A stretch of 64,000 bases of DNA from Cavia porcellus (Eukaryota > Chordata > Mammalia > Rodentia > Caviidae). The notes under the pieces are model-generated. The model searched no databases and was not told the DNA's origin. It saw only the letters and a list, made by a program, of their open reading frames with translations. Position numbers and translations under genes: made by a program. Below, one piece after another: positions 56,591 through 64,000 of the stretch; position 1 is the first letter of the stretch; the number at the start of each line of letters is the position of its first letter. The stretch lies in NCBI RefSeq assembly GCF_034190915.1, contig NW_026947507.1, positions 14,270,501 through 14,334,500 on the forward strand, in the 5' to 3' direction.

Positions 56591-57590
56591 ATATAAGTGA
56601 TGCCAGAAATGATTCAAGAAAATAAATGAGAAGTGGGAACTTGAGATTGCTTCATGCACTGTCAGACAGGTAAAGAGGTTGATAGGATGGGTACAAATAG
56701 TCCCACACACAAAGGAGAGGCTTCATTACTGAAGTTTTCACTGGTAGTGTTGTGAAACAATGCCCTGGTGAAGGATCCTTGGCAGAGAAGCAGCCGCTCA
56801 GATGATATGTGCGTAGGAGATGGGAAGCCGTGCTTACAAAGACATCAGCATTGGCTGGTTACTGTTAAGTTGCATTTGATAGTCCAGAAGATAATGAAAA
56901 ACTGAGGCCATAGCAAACAGTGAGTGGCTTAGCATAGCAAATTCAGTGGCACCTCGTGAAGGGGCCCTTCTCTCTCGTAATGGAGAGACATGTGTGGAAC
57001 CCATATGATCCCCTTGGTTGCATCCTGGAACTTCATTATTGTTAACTGTGAATGAACACACAACAAGCCTGACCTCAGAATGTATGGTTGTCAGGGTTCA
57101 GATCCCTCAGGAATAAAAGCTTAATCCACAGCACCAGGTAAGCCCCCAAGACCTGCAGAGGTAATAACTAAAATTGAGACAAAGCCAGATTAGGGAAAGG
57201 AATATTGGTACCAGCCCTGAAATAAGTTGCAATGATATGGGTGCAGCCACTCTTAGCCTTTGAGTTTCCTCTTAGAAATAAATGCCAGTGGAGACCAAAG
57301 AGAGGCTGAGCCTTGAACTCAGGTGGAGAAGTAAGTCCATTCAGTACAAGAGGTCGTGAGAATCCTGTTAGATCTCTAGTTGCAGGGAGAGTAATTAATG
57401 GACAACCTTGGCCGCTCTGTTCCAAATCCATCACACTTTCCAGATAACAACTGAGCAGGACAGGGATACAGAGGCAGATCTATTTGTGGCAAACACAAAA
57501 CTTCTCTGGTGGGTAATACTGCCTCAGAATATCTCATCAACTTGACCAAATTTCCTAGAACTACATTTGTAGGCCAAAGACTCTTCTGTC
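56591..57590 (+). mobile_element. Possible internal sequence of the same ERVL/MaLR element
   Basis: Follows the primer-site-like sequence directly and contains no other recognised repeat. All frames are closed by stops, and no gag or pol motif could be identified. Assignment rests mostly on position. Confidence 0.28.
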
Positions 57591-57594
57591 CAGC

Positions 57595-57985
57595 TGTCTT
57601 GGTTACTTTTATTGTTGCTGAGACAACATATGTGCTGCCCACAAGAGAGGAAAAGTTTGTTTAGCTCACAGTGTGTAGAGATTTCAGTCCATAGTTGGCT
57701 AGCTCCAAAACAGAGTGGCCTGGCAGAGAGGAAGCACAGACGAAAAACAGTCCATGAAGTGAGAGGGCAGGAAGCAGGTGGCAAGCTTGCCTTCTTTCTG
57801 TCCTTTATATTCCACCCAGTCTACAAACCTATCGATGCACCCAAACCCAGGCACCTTAATCTCAGCATCATATCCTTAATCCCAGGATCACTCCCTTAAT
57901 CCACATTCACATACTAAATCCAGCCACCTTTGAAATTCCCTATCTATGACTATATGTTTCTTTGGGGGGACATCTAGAGAGGGAC
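57595..57985 (-). mobile_element. MaLR-like LTR, minus
   Basis: GTCTTGGTTACTTTTATTGT, GAAAAGTTTGTTTAGCTCAC, GAGATTTCAGTCCATAGTTG and TTTCTTTGGGGGGACATCTA. This is the reverse order of THE1/MST-like LTRs. Confidence 0.6.
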
Positions 57986-57989
57986 AAGC

Positions 57990-58700
57990 CATGACACTGG
58001 CTCTCCTTCCTTCCCTGTCCTTTACAAGGCAGAAGCCTGTATGGGATGGCTCTCCCAGTCTTCCTTGGCTTATGCTCATTTTTCTCACAGGTTTTTCTTC
58101 TAATATATCTCTTGCACATTTAACTCTGTCTTAGTGGTTTTCTTGCAGCCCACTAACAGTTCCATTGTTTTGTGGCTAGCATTCGTGGTGACTTAATGCC
58201 TTGTGTACCTGGCTAACTTTGACTGTATATTGGTCACTATCATTCAAAATGAGGTGGTTTCCTGGGATCTGATATGCAAGTTTCCTGCAAAAGTGCTTTC
58301 CATTTGTTTCTTTGTGCTAAGCCCTTGGGAATAGGATCCGAGAACACCTGGCACCACGTTCTTGACTTCAGGTTCCCTGTGATCACTCAGGTTCTATCAG
58401 CCTGCACCGAGGGAGGAGAGATTTACTCTTGGTTAGAATTTCCTTAAAAAAACAATGATATTTTTAGTCCCCTTCTTTGTACAGATACAGAGCTTACATT
58501 TCTTTTCTCCTTAGCCACTTCAGCTTCCAAAATAAAAATTCATAAGACACCCTATGGGCAGGAGTGGTCTTCATACTTCATATACCATTCTGAGTTTCAG
58601 TTTTCACTAACATTCATGTGACAGTTTATTCTTATCATGTTAGAATTTTAAAAATATTTTATGTAGCATTTTTAGTTGTCTTAAGCTGGAGGATGGATTT
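57990..58700. other. Intergenic sequence, nothing recognised
   Basis: No gene or named repeat. Confidence 0.4.
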
Positions 58701-58701
58701 A

Positions 58702-58833
58702 TTTATTTTTTTTTTAGTATTTTATTTTATTTTGTTTTTTGTCTTTTTCGTTTTTATCGGTACCAGGGATCGAACTCACGACTGCCTGCTTGCAAGGCAG
58801 GCTCTTATGCCACTGAGCTAAATCCCCAGCCCC
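58702..58833 (-). mobile_element. ID-type SINE with GAAAAAGAC-type tail, minus
   Basis: Consensus-like reversed body. Tail reads GAAAAAGAC after AACGA. GGATGGATTTA / GGATAGATTTA flanks form the duplication. Confidence 0.92.
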
Positions 58834-58839
58834 CTGAAG

Positions 58840-59685
58840 GATAGATTTAAATAACCTAGCCTTCCATTACAGACAATGAAAGTCTGATGTTTTTTGTTTT
58901 TACCATATAAGTTTTAGAATCATCTTGCCTGGCTGGCAGGAAAGAAATTCCAATATATTTTGCTCTTCTTTTTTTAGATTGAAAATATCAATTACTCATT
59001 GTTAATAATCAATTGCATTCACTGAAATATTTCATCATTCATCACTGTTGTTTCCGGTAACTCACACTCGTAGACGGAAACAGAGCCTTTCCTAGTGAAG
59101 CATGGCTTTTCAATATTTCTATTAGTACCTGTTTTGAAATGTACTTAATTTATTGTCATAGTTGGGCATAAAACCGTAGCTTGGCAATTCTTTTCTTTTG
59201 ACCACTTAACGGCATTACTTTATTCTGGCATCTCTTCCTGCTGTCAATTTAATTATCGATCTTTGTACGTAATTTTTACCTCTGATGATATTTAAGACTC
59301 ATTCATTATCTCCATGTACGTTAATTTCATATCACTGTATATTAGTGTGACTTTAATCTTATGATAACATTGGTCAAATTCACTTGCAGTGTGGGGTCAC
59401 CTCACAGTTTCAGTTTTTGGCTCCTCAAATGTGGTTTCTGTGCCATTCTTCACATAGCTTCTTCTAGAATGTAGAGACTCTTGACTGTTTTTTATATTTC
59501 TTAACTGCTTTTTTCTGCTTTTCTCACCCTGTTTGGTTTTTGCAGATGTTTTCACCTGGGTCCTAAGGCCCCCATGTCCAACCTCAAATGTGATTCTAAC
59601 CTAGAACCCCACTTGGAAGCTCTTGGATTGCAGTGATATTTAGTTGTTCTTTTCCTGATTACTTTGACTTTGAATGATTTAATAA
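58840..59685. other. Intergenic sequence, nothing recognised
   Basis: No gene or named repeat. Confidence 0.4.
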
Positions 59686-59689
59686 TAGC

Positions 59690-59898
59690 TACAGAATCAG
59701 TCTGCTTGAATTTGAATCATAGCTCTTTGGTCGTAACATGCAGTTGAGCAAATAAGTCAATATCTTTGTGTCTCAGTTTCTTCACCTGTAACGTGGATAG
59801 AATAAGATTTACCTCACAGAGCTACTGTAATGATCAAATTTCACGATATGTGTAAAGTACTTAGAACAGTGTCTGGTACACAGCTCACTAACGGTTAG
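59690..59898 (+). repeat. MIR SINE, plus (well preserved)
   Basis: AATCAGTCTGCTTGAATTTG, TATCTTTGTGTCTCAGTTTC, TTCACCTGTAACGTGGATAG, ACCTCACAGAGCTACTGTAA and CTTAGAACAGTGTCTGGTAC follow the MIR consensus over almost its full length. Confidence 0.88.
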
Positions 59899-59999
59899 AC
59901 ATCCTTGTCACTTTTAGTAGCTACAAAATATTGCCAAAGAAGGATGTGTCATAATTTATTTAGCTAATCGCTTATTGATAGCTATTTAGGCTTCTTATT

Positions 60000-61910
60000 A
60001 CATTTGTGTACTGTGACAAAAATTTGTTGAATTCATGAAAATGTGGAGCAATGGGATCTCTCCTATACCACTGGTTGAAACATAAATAGATATAAACCTG
60101 GACTTTGGATGTTACCCAGTAAACTGGTTAAAATTGGCTCAGGGAAGAAATGAACTCCCATGTCATGCAACCTGATAGAAACTTACAAATACTATTTTGT
60201 GCAAATAAAGCAGATTGTAATCTAAAATTCATATGAAATCTTGGGAGACTTCAGGTAGGCAATATGATTATGGAAAGAACAATTTTGGAGGTCTTAAACA
60301 TTCTGATTTAAATACTATATGGTTACTATAAGTATACTGAATAAGCCATAATAATTAAATAGTACACTATTGGTATAAAGCATACATTTAGACCACTGGG
60401 GTAGAATAGGAAGGCCAGTCATTACCCTTCACGTATATGGTGAAATGGTTTTTGAAAGGGTGCCAAGACCATTCAATGGGGACAAGATAGTCTTAATAAA
60501 GAGAGCTAAAAACTGGAACATTCATGTGAAAATGTATGAAATGAGTCCTTATGCAAAAGTAATTCAAACTAAGTGAAGACTTGAGGCTTCCAGGAAGATG
60601 GCAGAGTGGTGAGCAGCAGAGAAAGAACTTATCAAGATTCGATGTTCAGAATCTGGAATAAAGCAACGGAAGGAACAGAAGGAGGAAAGAGATGGGTCCC
60701 AAAGACCCACTAAGGATCTGAATAGAGACTTGAAGCCCATGGAGAGAGATAATTCAGGAATCCAGCAAAAAAACACCAAAATCAAAAAACAAAACAAAAC
60801 AAACCTGGGGGTGGTGGTCCTGCTGGCCAGGGAGAAGCAGCAAGAAAGCCTTGTAGCCTTCTGTGTGCCAGCAGCTGCCCTGCCAGCCGGGGAAAACCAT
60901 CAAGGAAGCCAGGCAGCCCCCCAGGTGCCAGCAGTGGCCCTGTTAGCTGTAGAGGAATAGCAAGGAAGTGCCCCACCCAATAAGCAACTGGACACAACAC
61001 AGGATGAGATGATAATCACTGAAATAGGGAAGCAGCCTGACATGTGTGTTGTTTGATTGACTTTGCAAGCCTAGGCTGGTAGTCTGAGCGATTATTTGGA
61101 GGATAACGATGCAGGATATGGTGACAATTGTGGATTTTCTACTGTCCTATCACTGTTTTGTATCATCTCATTTATTGTTCTGTTTTATTCTCTTTAAAAT
61201 AAAAAAGTGAAGAAAATTATGCTCAACATTACATATTATTAAGAAAATATAACTGAAAACCATAGTTTGGAAGTTTTCTACCTATTATGACAGCTATGAT
61301 AAAAATATAGATAATAAGTGTTGATAAAAAGTTGGAGAGAGCAGAACATCTTTACCCTATTACTGAGAAAATAAAAAAGTGAAGCCACCGTAGAAAACAT
61401 ATAGCAGCTTTTCACAAAAAATACAAATAGAAGTACTACATGACCCAAAAATTCTATCCGTTAGTATACATCCAAAAGAATAAATATCACAGACTGAGGT
61501 TTTCTTTATATCTGTGTTGAGTGATGTTGTTCACAATAGCCAGAAGGTGGAAGTAACCCAAGAATCCATTAAAGAAAAAATGGGTAAGGAAAATGTGGTA
61601 TATAAATACAATAGGATATTAGTCAGTTTTCAAAAGAGGCATTCGAATCATGACCTATCACAGATGATCTCTGGAGACATCACGACAAGTGAAGTAGACA
61701 AATCCTATCGTGACACTTATTTGATATACAGAAAGGGGTCAGATTCACAGAGACAGAAAGTAGCGGTGATTGTCAGGAGCCAAGGGGTATATGGGTGACT
61801 AGTTGTGTAACAAGAGTTTCAGTTGTGGACGGATGGTGCTGATGGAACTGTACTGTACTTTATGTCATTAAACTGCACATTTTAAAAGTCAAATGGTAAC
61901 TTTTATTTTA
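60000..61910 (+). mobile_element. L1M-type ORF2 and 3' fragment, plus, split by copy D
   Basis: 60,000-60,570 (AATCTTGGGAGACTTCAGGT-like ORF2 text, GGACAAGATAGTCTTAATAA) and 61,214-61,910 (GATAATAAGTGTTGATAAAA, AAAATTCTATCCGTTAGTAT, GTGGTATATAAATACAATAG, CACATTTTAAAAGTCAAATG). All frames are broken. Confidence 0.8.
60580..61204 (+). mobile_element. 625-bp 'mini-L1' (copy D): L1 5'-UTR-like head joined to the shared tail
   Basis: Starts CTTCCAGGAAGATGGCAGAG, like L1 5' UTRs that begin near AAGATGGC. It contains a GC-richer middle with two diverged GCCAGCAG-TGCCCTG-type units and ends TATTCTCTTTAAAATAAAAAAG as in copies A-C. The 9-bp AAGTGAAGA flanks it (60571-60579, 61205-61213). Sits inside an older L1. 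No functional frame. Confidence 0.65.
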
Positions 61911-62755
61911 TAATTTAACACAGTTTTAAAAACAGAATAAAGTCAAAAATAACATACTATAAATATCCAGTTCTATACAATTTTAAAAAACAGGGAAAAC
62001 TGTATTTACAGATGGCAAAACTGCACAGAAAATCAAAGCAATGATTCTTTAAAAAGTCAGGTAAATTATTGTTATCGCTTGTAGAGAAATGGAAGGACGA
62101 AAAGGAGTTCTGGGGTCCTGGGTAACTCAGTTCTTGACTTGGGTTATTGCATGTTTGCCAGATGTCATTTTAGCAGTAATATACGTATATTTTAAGCATT
62201 ATCTGTTTTTGACATATTTCACAGTTAAAAGGGAAAGGAAAAATTCAAAAGCAATGCTATGGCAAAAACAACTAATGGTTTGCCAGGAACCCATGACCTG
62301 TCACCTAAGGATTTCACACGACCCAGCTCCAGGATTTCCCTTCTGGTCTCCCTGATGGCTTTTGAACTGATAGCTCTCTAGCAACCAAGAGGTCACAAGC
62401 GTAGCCTGCTATTGTGGGGGGCCCTGGGAGCCACTGAGAGGACTGGTCTCTGGGGTGGATCTGGGCTTGCTTTCATCTCATAGCTCTTTATAACACGGCT
62501 CTGAAGTGCTTCCAGTGACCAGTCAGGTACTGTCAGTGTTACCATCTACAGGAATCTGCTGACCACTCACTAGATGCCTTCAGTGAAAGGAGTGCTGTGG
62601 TTGTAGGGATAAAAATAATTTTTTATACATTTTAGTCCTTATTTACACTTTTAGCTTCTCACACCAGAGAAACAATGTGATATTTACACACATGTGTCTG
62701 ATTTATTTCAATTAAGAGTAAGGTCTCAAGGTGCTAGAAATGTCTCAAATGTATT
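61911..62755. other. Intergenic sequence, nothing recognised
   Basis: No gene or named repeat. Confidence 0.4.
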
Positions 62756-62756
62756 T

Positions 62757-63235
62757 TTCTTTATGTCTGAGTAGTGTTACACTGTATAAAAAGAGACCCA
62801 GTTTTTTAGCCACTTATTGGCTAATGGGCATTTGGGATAATTCCAAGAATTAGTTACTACAAACTGTGTCACTAGAAACATGGGTGTTCAAATGTTGCAG
62901 TGGTATGATGTTTTTAATTTTGGAGGGAAGACACTGGGAGGGGAATACCTAGATCAAATGCAGCATTTTGGTTTAGTTTCTGAGGAATCTCCACACTGAT
63001 TGCACCAGTCTACATGCCCACAGTGGAAAAGGGTTCCTTTTTCTCCACAACATTTGTTACTGGTTGACGGTTTTTTTTTTTGTCTTTTTCTTTTTTATTG
63101 GTACCGGGGATCGAACTCATGACCACACACTTGCAAGGCAGGCGCTTATGCCGCTGAGCTAAATCCCCAGCCCCACTGGTTGAGTTTTTGATAATAGTCA
63201 TTCTTTCAGGAGTGAGATGGAGGGACTAAGAAAAA
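62757..63235 (-). mobile_element. L1 3' region, minus, split by an ID
   Basis: GCCACTTATTGGCTAATGGG, CCACACTGATTGCACCAGTC, CAGTGGAAAAGGGTTCCTTT, then after the ID TGAGTTTTTGATAATAGTCA and TTTCAGGAGTGAGATG. Reversed L1 3' sequence. Confidence 0.8.
63068..63174 (-). mobile_element. ID-type SINE with GAAAAAGAC tail, minus
   Basis: Perfect 9-bp target duplication ACTGGTTGA (63059-63067 and 63175-63183) inside the L1. Confidence 0.95.
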
Positions 63236-63425
63236 AAGTCAGGCCCTCCAAATTTAAAGACCCAATACAAAAAAATGAGCATTTGAAATGAATAAACACT
63301 TCCCCGATGAAGCAGTATGAATGACAAATAAATATATGAAAAAATGTTCAACATCACTGGTCATTCAAGAGATGCAAATTAAAACAACACTGAAATTCCA
63401 TCTCATTCCAGAAAAAATGACTTTT
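63236..63425 (+). mobile_element. L1 ORF2 fragment, plus
   Basis: AAAGACCCAATACAAAAAAA, CAACATCACTGGTCATTCAA, GAGATGCAAATTAAAACAAC. Orientation opposite to the fragment just before it, so a separate piece or an inversion. Confidence 0.75.
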
Positions 63426-64000
63426 TAATACTATTTTTGAATAAGCAAGCAGCTCTTTGTATTCCAAAATTTCAAGTAATTTATAAACAACTCTGGAACT
63501 CTTGGGTGCCAAAGACAGAACCCATAATGCGTTCCAAGTATTTGAAGAGTTGAATAATTCACACTCTGGGTGCAGAAGCTGGGGAACTCAGTGGTCAACG
63601 CCGAGGATAAGGAGGAGTTTATTGCCATAAAATATGGCAGAGTAACAGTAGGATAAATCATGATAAAGATGTGTGTTGTACAGCAACACACAATAACCAG
63701 GAGGAATCAATGTTAAGGAGTGAACAAGTTTCAAAAGAATACAAACATTGCGGATTAATTTAAAATGCCAAATAATGTTCATAAATAGGCACAAAAACCC
63801 TACGCTCTTTGGAAGGAATACATGGGGGAAATCTGCAGCAAAAGAAGTATTAGTCAAAAGTCAGGAGAACAGTGAACTCTGCAGGCAAGAAGAGAAGAGA
63901 TGTCAGAAGAGGATATCAGGGAGAGCTGCTCCATGCACTGTCACGTGCTGTTTTTAGACATGAATCCTGGTTCCAACTGCTTGCTTTATAGCTCTTTGTG
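63426..64000. other. Intergenic sequence to window end
   Basis: No gene or named repeat recognised. Confidence 0.4.

Overview
The window is mammalian nuclear DNA, almost certainly from a rodent outside the mouse/rat group. The main clue is a dense, low-divergence set of tRNA-Ala-derived ID-type SINEs. About eleven copies share an unusual 3' extension (GATAAAAAGGAAAAAGAC, or the same with AAT at the start) before the A-tail. Alongside them are older B1 and B1+ID dimer (B4 / B1-dID type) SINEs, L1, L2, MIR and MaLR repeats. The SINE type suggests Castorimorpha/Geomyoidea-like rodents, but I cannot fix the species.

Only one protein-coding exon can be supported: exon 1 of WWC2 (a KIBRA/WWC-family Hippo-pathway scaffold) on the minus strand, codons from 27010 down to 26880, ending at a GT splice donor. 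It encodes the first WW domain. It lies in a CpG island of about 2 kb (26.3-28.3 kb), which also holds the presumed promoter (GC boxes, an octamer, three TEAD-type CATTCC motifs) and two short upstream ORFs. Everything from 26879 down to 1 is then WWC2 intron 1, in which I found no further coding exon. Everything from about 27.3 to 64 kb is upstream intergenic DNA with no convincing gene.

Region by region: 1-26 kb is AT-rich intron with a 625-bp L1-tailed retroelement with clear target-site duplications (1.4-2.0 kb), LTR and SINE clusters (4.3-5.7 kb), an L1 3' fragment (6.9-8.1 kb), a decayed piggyBac-type DNA transposon whose 3' end is repeated in tandem (9.1-11.6 kb), and scattered ID, MIR, L2 and L1 copies. 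26.3-28.3 kb is the WWC2 CpG island. 28.3-64 kb is intergenic: a composite ID-B1-ID SINE (35.4 kb), an 80-bp hAT-like MITE inside a MaLR LTR (37.86 kb), a 351-bp solo LTR inside a SINE (42.84 kb), a deeply nested L1 holding a SINE that in turn holds a 1.9-kb L1-tailed element with diverged ~150-bp internal repeats (46-51 kb), and a 625-bp 'mini-L1' joining an L1 5'-UTR-like head to the same 3' tail (60.6-61.2 kb).

The most interesting points are the L1-tailed non-autonomous repeat family, the piggyBac fossil with tandem 3' modules, the hAT MITE, and the Hippo-feedback-like TEAD motifs and overlapping uORF at the WWC2 promoter and leader. No tRNA, rRNA, CRISPR or bacterial features are present.
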